Part shown: positions 34,746 through 42,815 of the stretch, in pieces
Layout of the letters: each line of letters begins with the position of its first letter
Position numbering within the stretch: position 1 is the first letter of the stretch
Assembly (NCBI RefSeq): GCF_050433225.1
Contig: NZ_JBNPXQ010000014.1
Coordinates: 19,404 to 83,403 of the forward strand
From: Sphingomonas_D zeicaulis
GTDB lineage: Bacteria > Pseudomonadota > Alphaproteobacteria > Sphingomonadales > Sphingomonadaceae
Direction: 5' to 3'
DNA length: 64,000 bases
Made by a program: the position numbers and the translations under genes
Notes under the pieces: generated by a model
What the model was told of the DNA's origin: nothing
The model's input: the letters and a program-made list of their open reading frames with translations, nothing else
Databases searched by the model: none

Positions 34746-35330
34746 ATGAAATGTGCAATGATCTCCGTCCTGCTCGGGACGGCAATGCTCAGCGTCCCTA
34801 CGGTCGCCCCAGCCCAGTCCACCATGCCCGCCATGACGGGCAGCTATTCCAGCGCGGACGTGGGCGCCGCACCTATCCATGGCCTCGACGGCCCAGCCTT
34901 CTCTGCCTCCGCATCCGATGCCAATCTGTTTCAGATAGCGGCAAGCCGGCTCAGCCTCGCGCGCTCACAGCGCAGCGACGTCAAGAACTATGCGCGCCGT
35001 ATGATCTCGGAGGCGCAAACTTCCCAGCAGACGCTTCTCGCATCGCTGAACAACGACCAGCGCAGGATCGCCCGGCCGACCACCCGATTGTCGGCAGAAC
35101 GAGCTTCGATGCTCAAGATGTTGCGGGGCACGCCGCGCGGATCGTTCGACAACCTCTATCTCACCCAGTCCGCACGCGTTCAGCAGGGCAATTGGGCCGC
35201 CTATAAGGGCTATGCCGAAGACGGTGCCGACCAGTCGCTGAAACAGGTTGCCGGCAACGGCGTGCCGATCATCGAGCAACAGCTCCAGCAGGGCGATGCG
35301 CTGTTGCCATCGGCCCTCTCGGCAAACTGA
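34746..35330 (+). CDS. Secreted DUF4142-family protein
   Basis: 194 residues with a signal peptide (MISVLLGTAMLSVPTVAPAQ). The helical mature part resembles DUF4142 (FQIAASRLSLARSQRSDVKN; YARRMISEAQTSQQTLLASL; GNWAAYKGYAEDGADQSLKQ). DUF4142 proteins are ferritin-like four-helix bundles of the periplasm; function unknown, often stress-induced. AGGAA lies six bases before the ATG. It is followed 70 bases later by the DUF2383 gene, and the two plus the PRC-barrel gene probably form one stress operon. Confidence 0.8.
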   Translation: MKCAMISVLLGTAMLSVPTVAPAQSTMPAMTGSYSSADVGAAPIHGLDGPAFSASASDANLFQIAASRLSLARSQRSDVKNYARRMISEAQTSQQTLLASLNNDQRRIARPTTRLSAERASMLKMLRGTPRGSFDNLYLTQSARVQQGNWAAYKGYAEDGADQSLKQVAGNGVPIIEQQLQQGDALLPSALSAN

Positions 35331-35399
35331 GCGTCACGAGGAGCTGGAGGGTGCCATCTCTTCCGGCTCTTAATACTACCCAAATCAAGGATACAAAAC

Positions 35400-35846
35400 G
35401 TGAGCGACAAGCATGATATCTCGGTTCTGAACGGACTGATCACAACGACCCTCGACAGCCTGAAAGGCTTCGAGGATGCAGCCGAAGATGCGAAGAGTAC
35501 GCGTTTTGAGACCCTGTTTGCCGGCTTTGCGCTTGATCGCAGACAGGTCGTCGCTTCCCTGCAGGGAGAAATGCGTGGACTCGGAGGTAAGCCTGAGGAC
35601 AGTTCCAGTTTCCTGGGCGCAGCGCATCGCAGCTTCATGGACCTCAAGCAGGCGTTTACCGGCAAAAACGATAAGGCGATCATCGACGAAGTCGAACGCG
35701 GCGAGGATCATATCAAGGCGAAGTTCGAAATCGCGTTGAAGGACACCGACCTGCAACCCGCAACACGGGACGTCATTCGCGATGCCTTCACCTCTGTGAA
35801 GGCCGGGCACGACCAGACCAGCGCATTGAAGCACAGTCTTGCCTGA
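35400..35846 (+). CDS. DUF2383 (PA2169-type) four-helix-bundle protein, copy 2
   Basis: 148 residues starting with a GTG at 35400. The sequence matches copy 1 (1927-2373) over its full length: DISVLNGLITTTLDSLKGFE at the start, GKPEDSSSFLGAAHRSFMDL in the middle and EVERGEDHIKAKFEIALKD. It is embedded between DUF4142 and a PRC-barrel gene, the typical company of this family. A four-helix bundle with no visible metal-binding quartet that I can assign. Role unknown. Confidence 0.88.
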   Translation: MSDKHDISVLNGLITTTLDSLKGFEDAAEDAKSTRFETLFAGFALDRRQVVASLQGEMRGLGGKPEDSSSFLGAAHRSFMDLKQAFTGKNDKAIIDEVERGEDHIKAKFEIALKDTDLQPATRDVIRDAFTSVKAGHDQTSALKHSLA

Positions 35847-35909
35847 GAATGCTTGTCCAGTCCGGGGTGGCGCCTGCTGCCCCTGGCTTTCACTCAAAGG
35901 AGCCAAGCC

Positions 35910-36296
35910 ATGGCCACCAATGCAGAAGCAACAGCCGCGCCCGTCGGCGCGGTTGTCCTGATCTCCGCCGACGACATTCGCGGCAAGGCCGTGCATGGCC
36001 GCGATGGCGACAAGCTGGGTACGATGGCCAAGCTTATCCTTGATGAGCGGACCGGACAGATCGCCTATGTCATCCTGTCCACCGGGGGATTTCTCGGATT
36101 GGGGCAGAGCTATCACCCCATTCCTTGGTCGGCTTTTCGCTTCGACGAGACCGAGGGCGGATATGTGGCGAACATCGACAAACGATTGCTGGAAGGCGCG
36201 CCTAGTTTTCGGCCGGATTCAGCACCTGTATTCGATGAAGCCTATGGCCGTCGCGTGACCGACTATTACCGGGTCGCGCCAACGTGCGCCGACTGA
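35910..36296 (+). CDS. PRC-barrel domain protein
   Basis: 128 residues from the ATG at 35910 (AAAGGAG nine bases upstream). The PRC barrel is seen in VVLISADDIRGKAVHGRDGD, KLGTMAKLILDERTGQIAYV and LGQSYHPIPWSAFRFDETEG. Such single-domain proteins are small beta-barrels linked to stress and RNA-processing or photosystem assembly; in sphingomonads they accompany GlsB, DUF2383 and DUF4142 genes as here. Last gene before the histidine kinase; spacing 64 bases from DUF2383 suggests co-transcription. Confidence 0.87.
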   Translation: MATNAEATAAPVGAVVLISADDIRGKAVHGRDGDKLGTMAKLILDERTGQIAYVILSTGGFLGLGQSYHPIPWSAFRFDETEGGYVANIDKRLLEGAPSFRPDSAPVFDEAYGRRVTDYYRVAPTCAD

Positions 36297-36492
36297 TCCG
36301 CACGGGCCTTGCCCGGGATCAGGGACAGGAACATTTGCCCAGCATCGAATAGATGCCGGGCTTATGCGTGATCGGTGCTATGGTGCATCTGCGAGTCCGT
36401 ATCCTTCTGGAAGGAGTGCGAGATTCGCGATTACCGGACACAGCTTTCATCACCGCGAGCTTTCCGGCTTTCCCCGGAAAGGGGCATTCATC

Positions 36493-37518
36493 ATGAATCC
36501 GTCCGTCCAACCTGATGTTGCGCATGGCCTCGCGCTGGCGATCCTGACTTCTTCCGCCGCGCCCGCGTTGCTCCTCGACGGGGAGTTGACTGTCATAGCC
36601 GGCAGCACATCCTTTTACAGCGCATTCGGTCTTGATCCGCCCGATGTCAGCGGACAGTCGGTGTTTGCGCTCGGCGCAGGGGAATGGAACGTGCCCCAGC
36701 TTCGCTCGCTGCTCGACGCCACCCTTTCGGGCCATGTCAGGATCGAAGCCTATGAGATGGATCTCAAGGGTGGGCTGCCGCCCCGGCGCCTCGTTCTGAG
36801 TGCCCAGAAGCTCGACTATGGCGAACCGGAACTGGTCCGCCTGCTCCTGACCATCTCCGACGTGACGGAAGCCCGGCTCAGCGAAAAGCTCAAGGATGAC
36901 TTACTGCGCGAAAAGGCGATCCTTCTCCAGGAGCTTCAGCACCGCGTCGCCAACAGTCTTCAGATCATTGCGAGTGTGCTCATGCAGAGCGCGCGGCGGG
37001 TGCAATCGGACGAGGCGCGGGGGCATCTTCACGACGCGCACAATCGGGTGATGTCGATCGCCACTTTGCAGCAGCAACTCGCGGCATCAAGGTTGGGCGA
37101 GGTCGAATTGCGGGAATATCTGACCCAATTGTGCAAAAGCCTGGGTGCTTCCATGATTCACGATCGCGACAAGGTGTCGATCGCGGTGACCGCGGACGGC
37201 ACCAGCGTGAACGCCGACATCTCGGTCAGCCTGGGACTGATCGTCACCGAACTGGTCATCAATGCGCTCAAGCACGCGTTTCCCAGGGGGCGTGATGGCA
37301 GGATCCTTGTCGATTATCACATGCACGATGTCGGCTGGACTTTGTCGGTCAGCGACAACGGCATTGGCACGCCCGAGACGCTGGTCGATGCAAAGCCGGG
37401 CCTTGGCACTAGCATCGTTGAAGCTTTGGCCAGTCAGTTGCATGCGACCGTCGAGACCGAGGGTGGATACCCGGGGACGACCGTTTCGGTTACGCATACA
37501 AAATCTCCATCGTCCTAA
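36493..37518 (+). CDS. PAS-containing HisKA_2/HWE-type histidine kinase
   Basis: 341 residues from the ATG at 36493 (AAAGGGG upstream); a frame extension to 36364 is unsupported. PAS domain at residues ~20-125 (PALLLDGELTVIAGSTSFYS; VRLLLTISDVTEARLSEKL), phospho-accepting His150 in LLQELQHRVANSLQIIASVL, then an HATPase_c domain (VTELVINALKHAFPRGRDGR; DNGIGTP; GLGTSIVEALA). No membrane segment. Kinases of this family act in the PhyR/NepR/EcfG general stress network of sphingomonads, and its place beside stress genes fits that. No cognate regulator adjoins it; the single-domain regulator at 5501 is a possible partner. Confidence 0.9.
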   Translation: MNPSVQPDVAHGLALAILTSSAAPALLLDGELTVIAGSTSFYSAFGLDPPDVSGQSVFALGAGEWNVPQLRSLLDATLSGHVRIEAYEMDLKGGLPPRRLVLSAQKLDYGEPELVRLLLTISDVTEARLSEKLKDDLLREKAILLQELQHRVANSLQIIASVLMQSARRVQSDEARGHLHDAHNRVMSIATLQQQLAASRLGEVELREYLTQLCKSLGASMIHDRDKVSIAVTADGTSVNADISVSLGLIVTELVINALKHAFPRGRDGRILVDYHMHDVGWTLSVSDNGIGTPETLVDAKPGLGTSIVEALASQLHATVETEGGYPGTTVSVTHTKSPSS

Positions 37519-37781
37519 CGCAACCCTCGCGACGCAGGTCGAGATCGCACGGCACGAGATCACCTACGGCAAGCCGGCCCTGGCTGGAGGTGCAGTCGCG
37601 CGGGCGTCAACCGCTGGCCCGACTTATCAGTGCCCGACGTAATCGGACGCTTCTTCGCAGCCGGATTGAAAGAAGTGCATGGGTGCCTTGCATCGAAGGT
37701 CTGAAACCCCATCTATTGTGCAGTGCAGCAAGATGGTCATAATCACGCCTGTGCAGGCTGTCTCCGTCCAAGGTCACTATC

Positions 37782-38939
37782 ATGCGCAAGCTCTCCGACA
37801 CTATAATACGGCTTGCCTCGCTGCGTAACGCACCCGGTATGGGTGCAGTGCCCGGCGGCCGCCTCGAAAGCCTTCCGAATTTCGGCTCGAATCCTGGGGC
37901 TCTCCAAGCCCATATCTATGTACCGTCCACTCTCTGCGATGGAGCAGCCCTCGTCGTTGTTATGCATGGCTGTACCCAGACGGCGGCCGGCTACGACGTG
38001 GGGGCGGGCTGGTCCGAGATGGCCGATCGGTATGGCTTTGCCCTCCTGTTTCCTGAGCAGCAGCGGCAGAACAACCCGAACCTGTGTTTCAACTGGTTCT
38101 CGCCGGAGGACAGCCGCCGTGGTTCCGGCGAGGCGCTTTCGATCCGTCAGATGATCGATGCCGTCGCCAGTGCCCACCCGATCGATCCGGCGCGCATCTT
38201 CGTCACAGGCCTCTCCGCTGGAGGGGCGATGGCCTCGGTCATGCTGGCCACCTATCCGGAGGTGTTTGCCGGCGGCGCGATCATCGCCGGTCTGCCCTAC
38301 GGCTGCGCGAGCACGATCCCGCAAGCTTTTGATCGCATGCGCGGGCACGACGTCCCGCCTGAGGCCGAGCTTGCAGCGCTGGTTCGCGGCGCCTCCGATC
38401 ATTCGGGACCATGGCCTACCCTCTCGATCTGGCATGGCAGCGGCGACCCGACGGTGAACCCCACAAACGCCGACGCCATCATAGCCCAGTGGCGCGCTCT
38501 GCATGGGGTCGGCCTCGATCCCGCGCGGACCGAGGCCGTCGATGGATATCCCAGGCGCGTCTGGTGCGATGCCGCCGGCCACGAGGTAATCGAGGAATAC
38601 AGCATCACCGGCATGGGCCATGGTACGCCGCTCGATACCGCGGGCGAGAACGGCTGCGGCAGGAGCGGTGCCTATATGCTGGAGGCCAGCATTTCCTCCA
38701 CACGACACATCTGCCGATTCTGGGGCTTAGTGAGCAGCGACAAGCATGCTATTCATGCTCGGCCTGCCGAGGCGGGAACTACCAGACAGAACCTTGCTCC
38801 GATATCTGGATCGAAAGCGGTGAATGAGGCCCCGGGTGCCGGCATTCCGACGGCGCGACCGCTGTTCAAAGCGCCCGCAGTCGGCGGAGTGGGCAAAGTG
38901 ATTGAGGATGCGCTTCGGGCAGCCGGGCTCATGCGTTAG
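37782..38939 (+). CDS. PHB-depolymerase-family esterase
   Basis: 385 residues. The esterase_PHB/LpqC fold has the oxyanion motif VVVMHGCTQTAAGYD, nucleophile Ser145 in VTGLSAGGAMASVM, the aspartate in WHGSGDPTVNP and the His in ITGMGHGTPLD. There is no signal peptide, unlike classic extracellular depolymerases, so it may be intracellular or exported by another route. It probably hydrolyses short-chain hydroxyalkanoate or feruloyl-type esters. The ~90 C-terminal residues after FWGLVSSD are low in conservation. Stands alone before the recombinase. Confidence 0.87.
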   Translation: MRKLSDTIIRLASLRNAPGMGAVPGGRLESLPNFGSNPGALQAHIYVPSTLCDGAALVVVMHGCTQTAAGYDVGAGWSEMADRYGFALLFPEQQRQNNPNLCFNWFSPEDSRRGSGEALSIRQMIDAVASAHPIDPARIFVTGLSAGGAMASVMLATYPEVFAGGAIIAGLPYGCASTIPQAFDRMRGHDVPPEAELAALVRGASDHSGPWPTLSIWHGSGDPTVNPTNADAIIAQWRALHGVGLDPARTEAVDGYPRRVWCDAAGHEVIEEYSITGMGHGTPLDTAGENGCGRSGAYMLEASISSTRHICRFWGLVSSDKHAIHARPAEAGTTRQNLAPISGSKAVNEAPGAGIPTARPLFKAPAVGGVGKVIEDALRAAGLMR

Positions 38940-39114
38940 CGGCTCGCGAACTCGGTGTACGCCATGACCCACTGGACTTGAACAGTATCCTCACCCATTC
39001 ACGCGGGCATGGGGAATGGCTTCGGTGGGTCGCCAGGCGTCCTGGTGCCTTCCTGTTTATCGCGCGCCAAAGCGTTCTTCGAGCGGCCACTCCTCTGGCC
39101 ATCGGAGAATGATC

Positions 39115-39747
39115 ATGGAATTGCCTGAAACTGAACTCACCGCCACCAAGCGCCAGGTCTGGAATGCCGGAAGGGCCGTTGGCGCTAAGCGTGCGCTGAA
39201 ACCGAAGCAGATTTGGGAGATCCGATTTTACCTAAATCAGCGCCGCCGTTTGCGAGATCGAGCGCTGTTCGATCTGGCGATCGACAGCAAACTCAGGGGC
39301 TGCGACTTGGTGCAGATGAAGATCGGCGACCTTGTTAGCGGCGGACAAATTCGAACGCGTGCGATCGTGATGCAGCAGAAAACAGGTCGGCCTGTTCAGT
39401 TCGAGCTGCTTCCAGACGCTAGGGCCAGTCTACTGGCCTGGCTTGAGCGGCGGGGCGGCACGGTGGACGACTATGTCTTTCCGAGCAGGGTTGATCATAA
39501 TGGGCATCTCAGCACCCGACAGTATGCCCGGCTCGTCGATGAATGGGTGACAGGGGTCGGTCTGATGCGAAACGAGTACGGCACGCACTCACTTCGCCGG
39601 ACGAAGGCATCAATAATCTACCGGGCAACCGGCAACCTTCGCGCCGTCCAGATCCTCCTCGGTCATAGCAAGATCGAGAATACGGTGCGCTATCTCGGGA
39701 TCGACGTGGAAGACGCGCTCGCCTTAGCCGAAAACACCGAAATCTGA
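39115..39747 (+). CDS. Tyrosine-type site-specific recombinase
   Basis: 210 residues, a compact recombinase made of the catalytic domain. Start at the ATG at 39115, which has GGAGA six bases upstream. Active-site residues are visible: Arg in DSKLRGCDLVQMKIGDL, Lys in MQQKTGRPVQFELL, the HxxR box in YGTHSLRRTKASIIYRATGN, His in LLGHSKIENT and nucleophile Tyr in VRYLGIDVEDAL. A strong terminator follows at 39754. It may resolve multimers or integrate/excise the element; no att sites were identified. Confidence 0.9.
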   Translation: MELPETELTATKRQVWNAGRAVGAKRALKPKQIWEIRFYLNQRRRLRDRALFDLAIDSKLRGCDLVQMKIGDLVSGGQIRTRAIVMQQKTGRPVQFELLPDARASLLAWLERRGGTVDDYVFPSRVDHNGHLSTRQYARLVDEWVTGVGLMRNEYGTHSLRRTKASIIYRATGNLRAVQILLGHSKIENTVRYLGIDVEDALALAENTEI

Positions 39748-39753
39748 CTCGTT

Positions 39754-39784
39754 GGCTCCTCGCGTCCCGCGAGGAGCCATTTTA
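39754..39784 (+). terminator. Rho-independent terminator of the recombinase gene
   Basis: A perfect 11-base stem (GGCTCCTCGCG at 39754-39764, CGCGAGGAGCC at 39768-39778) with a 3-base loop, followed by ATTTTAA. It lies seven bases after the recombinase stop. Confidence 0.9.
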
Positions 39785-40351
39785 ACGCGCTTGGGAAAAT
39801 TGCTGCCCTTCCCAAGCCGCTTATCGAACGGCAGAGTTGGTCAAAAGCCGTCATTCACTGGAAGATCTGCGGAAGTCCGACTTTGGTCGGAAGCGGAATG
39901 TGAACCCACGTTCATCAACACCGCTTGCGGCCCTAAATCTCCTCTTCAGCGACGCCATAACTGGGGGTGGTGAGCGAAAGTAGAGCAGGGGTGCCGCCCG
40001 CCTCCGGCACCGCGCTCTATGCTTCGGCAAGCCTGCGCACCGAGCCCCTGACGGGTCTCGGCCAGAGGTAACGATCGCTGGCGGATGAACAGGCTCTGCC
40101 GGTTGCGCAGACGCGGCATTGCCGCGGCGTTTTGCTGGTGGCCTTTCCCGTCTGGCGGGTGCGGGCGTCGCTCCCTCCTAAGGCCCGCCACGGCGGGCCG
40201 CAAGCCTAGCGGCTGCTCCACTGCGTTGCGCCCCAGCGGCTGACGCCTTGGGTGCGGGCCGCCGTTCGAGGCGGGCCTTTCCGGTCCCTCTCGCCGCCCA
40301 CCCCCGCATCCGGGGAAGGCCTGTTGGTGAGGGCGGGGAGGAGGTCAGGAC
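39785..40351. other. Leader region upstream of ardC
   Basis: About 565 bases with no supported gene. The second half (39980-40340) is GC-rich with many short inverted repeats around GCCCGC/GCGGGC and ends in GGGGAGGAGGTCAGGAC just before ardC. It probably holds the promoter and leader of the ardC genes. A long early-expressed leader is plausible for an antirestriction gene. Confidence 0.45.
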
Positions 40352-41311
40352 ATGCGTTCGAATTCACGTCGTCACACCCGCGATCAAGCCGAAATTCCGC
40401 AACCCCAGTCGTCTCGCATCAGCCTCTATGACGAGGTGACCACGAAGATTGTTCGTGAGCTTGAGGCAGGGCGTTTCCCGTGGGCGCAGCCTTGGGGAAG
40501 CGCGGGTGCCGCGGCCCCCGGTCTGCCGCGCAACGCGCATACCGGCCGCTGCTACAGTGGTGTCAATGTGCTGCTGCTGTGGGGTGCCGCGATCGAACAT
40601 GGCCATCCCTCGCAAGGCTGGCTCACCTTTCGGCAGGCGCTGGAAGCAGGCGGTTCCGTTCGCAAGGGCGAGCGCGGTGTCACCGTCGTCTATGCCGATC
40701 GTTTCATCCCGAAGGGCGAAGCGGAACGCGCCACGCGCGAGGATGAGGAGGCGCGGGCGGTACCGTTCCTCAAGCGCTTCACCGTCTTCAATGTAGCGCA
40801 GTGCGATGGCTTGCGCCCGGAACTGGCAGCGGATCCGGCCCCGCTTCCCGAGCGTGAGATCGTACCGGTTGCAGAGGCGCTGATCGCGGCATCGGGTGCG
40901 GATTTCCGGGTCGGCGGCAACAAGGCATTCTATGTTCCTTCGGCCGGTTTCGTGCAGGTGCCGCCGCAGCCCGCCTTCTTCGAGCAGATCAACTATTATC
41001 GGACCTGCCTGCACGAACTCACCCATTGGACGGGCCACGCGTCGCGCCTTGCTCGTGACTTTTCGGGCGGGTTCGGCAGCAAACTATATGCCCGCGAGGA
41101 ACTGGTTGCGGAGATGGGTTCCGCCTTCCTGTGTGCCGCGCTCGGGATCGTTCCGACTGTGCGCCACACCGACTATCTCGCCTGCTGGCTGGACCTGCTG
41201 CGCGAGGACAACCGGGCAATCTTTCGGGCCGCGAGCGTTGCCAGCAAGGCGGCCGATTTCCTGCTGGCGCACCATGCAGGGGCGGCGGGTGAGGGGAGGG
41301 CGGTGGCATGA
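40352..41311 (+). CDS. ardC: ArdC-like antirestriction / zincin-like metallopeptidase protein
   Basis: 319 residues. The N-terminal ArdC single-stranded-DNA-binding domain is seen in SLYDEVTTKIVRELEAGRFP, WAQPWGS and GRCYSGVNVLLLWGA, followed by a zincin-like peptidase domain with HELTHWTGH (His221, Glu222, His225). ArdC proteins protect incoming conjugative DNA from restriction and are carried early on transferring plasmids. A GGAGGT site lies about seven bases before the ATG. Its stop overlaps the start of the DUF2958 gene (ATGA), so the two are translated together, as in many alphaproteobacterial plasmids. Confidence 0.93.
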   Translation: MRSNSRRHTRDQAEIPQPQSSRISLYDEVTTKIVRELEAGRFPWAQPWGSAGAAAPGLPRNAHTGRCYSGVNVLLLWGAAIEHGHPSQGWLTFRQALEAGGSVRKGERGVTVVYADRFIPKGEAERATREDEEARAVPFLKRFTVFNVAQCDGLRPELAADPAPLPEREIVPVAEALIAASGADFRVGGNKAFYVPSAGFVQVPPQPAFFEQINYYRTCLHELTHWTGHASRLARDFSGGFGSKLYAREELVAEMGSAFLCAALGIVPTVRHTDYLACWLDLLREDNRAIFRAASVASKAADFLLAHHAGAAGEGRAVA

Positions 41312-41715
41312 TCGTGCTCCCCCTCGATGTTCGCCACAGGCTCCGCGCCAACCATGATTTTCGTCGCTCTGCCGAGATCAACGCACGTCCCGAACCCGAT
41401 CCACGGCCAACGCTCAAACTCTTCAATCCGCTGGGCGCGGCAACATGGCTGGCGCGCGAGCTGGCCGACGATGACGACATGCTTTTCGGCATCGCCGACT
41501 TCGGTTTCGGGTGCCCGGAACTTGGCTACTTCTCGCTGCGGGAGATCGTCAGCGTGAGGCTGCCGTTCGGTCTCGGCATCGAACGCGATGCTGGCTTTGA
41601 AAGCCTCGCGCCGCTGTCGTGCTGGGCCGAGCTGGCGCGCGTTCACGGCTCGGTTCTAGCAGCTGAAACCGTGCTTCGGGCGCACGCGAAATGGCGTGAC
41701 GGAGGCACTGGATGA
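41308..41715 (+). CDS. DUF2958 domain protein
   Basis: 135 residues of the DUF2958 family: LPLDVRHRLRANHDFRRSAE at the start, PTLKLFNPLGAATWLARELA, then DDMLFGIADFGFGCPELGYF and SLREIVSVRLPFGLGIERDA. The family has no established activity but is a regular partner of ArdC-type genes on plasmids and integrative elements, which fits a role in establishment or antirestriction. The start overlaps the ardC stop by four bases. Last gene of this short operon. Confidence 0.88.
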   Translation: MIVLPLDVRHRLRANHDFRRSAEINARPEPDPRPTLKLFNPLGAATWLARELADDDDMLFGIADFGFGCPELGYFSLREIVSVRLPFGLGIERDAGFESLAPLSCWAELARVHGSVLAAETVLRAHAKWRDGGTG

Positions 41716-41743
41716 GATAGGTTCGTCCACGCCAAAAAATCGG

Positions 41744-41768
41744 GCGGGCGGCGCGCAGCGCCGCCCGC
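41744..41768 (-). terminator. Strong hairpin oriented as a minus-strand terminator
   Basis: A perfect 11-base stem with 3-base loop (GCGGGCGGCGC at 41744-41754, GCGCCGCCCGC at 41758-41768). On the minus strand the stem is followed by CCGATTTTTTGG, a T-run, so it should end a leftward transcript; on the plus strand only AATCTTG follows. This implies that something is transcribed leftward in the 41770-42500 region. Confidence 0.75.
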
Positions 41769-41832
41769 AATCTTGTCGGCCGAGAACGCTGACGAGGGGC
41801 TCCTCTGGTTCGCTCAAAACGGAGTGGCGGGA

Positions 41833-42063
41833 TCACCGGCGGGGTGAGAATTTGGCGGGAAGTGGACGATCGGGAGCGGCACTTGCGAAGCCGAGTTGCG
41901 GAACAAAGCGGCTCCATTTCAGCCTTTGATTGTCGGCAATATCTCGGCTCTCAACAAGCGCACGGCCGGCATACGAAATGCAAAAGCGGCGCAGCGCGGA
42001 AAACGGCTTTCGGCCATCTTTCTGATCCTTCGAATGGGCATCGCGCACAACGGCAACATCCAT
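41833..42063 (-). CDS. Possible small protein read toward the minus-strand terminator
   Basis: A 76-codon frame starting MDVAVVRDAHSKDQKDGRKP, with a basic C-terminus. It is the only minus-strand frame of useful size ending close to the leftward terminator at 41744. No ribosome site of note and no recognised family. It could instead be that the leftward transcript is a non-coding RNA. Confidence 0.25.
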   Translation of the reverse strand: MDVAVVRDAHSKDQKDGRKPFSALRRFCISYAGRALVESRDIADNQRLKWSRFVPQLGFASAAPDRPLPAKFSPRR

Positions 42064-42341
42064 CGGGTCGAGTTTGCATGGTTTGCTGCGGCTAAGTGCC
42101 TGACGGCAATAGTAGTTTGACCTCAGAATATGGCTATTTGCTTACAAATCGCCCTTTTATCGTGTTTTTCATGCGCCCGATCGGCTATGGAATGCTCCTT
42201 GGGAAGCCGGAATTCGCCCCGAAATCAGACCATTAGCAAGGATCACGCAATGTCTGAATTTGCCTGGAAAATGAAACACACCGAATGCACCTAGAGGTGC
42301 GATTTCTCGTTGTGTAGCAACGACTTAGCCTGATTTCACCC

Positions 42342-42476
42342 GAGCCGCTCGCAGCGGCTCAGCGTCATCAACGCAATTTCGCGATTGAATACAATATCTT
42401 AGCGAGCCGCTCCGGGCCGCTCGCTACATGCCGCTACGCAAATCGCTTGTTCGAGCGGCCCAGAGCGGCTAACAAG
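42342..42476. repeat. Cluster of palindromes built on GAGCCGCT / AGCGGCTC: candidate oriT or relaxosome site
   Basis: Three structures in 135 bases: a perfect stem GAGCCGCT-CGC-AGCGGCTC (42342-42360); AGCGAGC (42401-42407) paired with GCTCGCT (42419-42425); and CTTGTT (42446-42451) paired with AACAAG (42471-42476). The spaces carry further copies of GAGCGGC. The cluster lies just upstream of the ribbon-helix-helix, coupling-protein and relaxase genes, in a 480-base non-coding stretch with AT-rich DNA at 42120-42300. This is where oriT of MobF systems often lies. It may equally be an operator array for the ribbon-helix-helix protein. Confidence 0.6.
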
Positions 42477-42499
42477 GGGAAGCCTTTTTAAGTCCCCAT

Positions 42500-42521
42500 C
42501 AGCCTCCCCGCCAGGAGGCTG
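42500..42521 (+). promoter_or_regulatory. Hairpin that hides the ribosome binding site of the ribbon-helix-helix gene
   Basis: CAGCCTCC (42500-42507) pairs perfectly with GGAGGCTG (42514-42521) across a 6-base loop. The second arm contains the Shine-Dalgarno sequence (AGGAGG), and the TTG start is at 42525. Folded, the mRNA would block initiation; the weak TTG start adds to tight control. A translational switch for transfer genes is likely. Confidence 0.7.
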
Positions 42522-42524
42522 AAT

Positions 42525-42815
42525 TTGTCTACACAGTTTCGCCGCTACACCGTCCGCATCGACAGCCGGCAGGCTGACGCGATCGAGGCCATCGCGAAGC
42601 GCACTGCGGAAACACCCACAGACGTTCTACGGCGTGCCGTTGACGGGTATCTTGCAAGCCGGGACAGCGACGCTGTCAGTGAACGTCGCACAGCGCGGAT
42701 CGGCGAGTTTTCGCATCTCGTGCTCGACCTCATCATGCGCGAGCAATTCCCCGAGTTCCGTGAGCGACTGATTGCCGAAACGGACCGCCGCATGGAGCAA
42801 TACCATGGGGCGTAA
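42525..42815 (+). CDS. Ribbon-helix-helix DNA-binding protein, probable relaxosome accessory/regulator
   Basis: 96 residues from a TTG start behind AGGAGG. The N-terminal part (FRRYTVRIDSRQADAIEAIA; KRTAETPTDVLRRAVDGYLA) fits a ribbon-helix-helix: one basic beta strand and two helices. The C-terminal half is a charged helix (FPEFRERLIAETDRRMEQYH). By position, directly ahead of traD and the relaxase, it resembles TraY/TrwA-type proteins that bind oriT and repress the transfer operon. The palindrome cluster upstream is its likely target. Its stop lies inside the start of traD. Confidence 0.78.
   Translation: MSTQFRRYTVRIDSRQADAIEAIAKRTAETPTDVLRRAVDGYLASRDSDAVSERRTARIGEFSHLVLDLIMREQFPEFRERLIAETDRRMEQYHGA

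Noticed and set aside
39980..40340. GC-rich short repeats upstream of ardC as a replication origin
   Set aside because: No iteron series, DnaA boxes or initiator gene are seen; the repeats are short and irregular.
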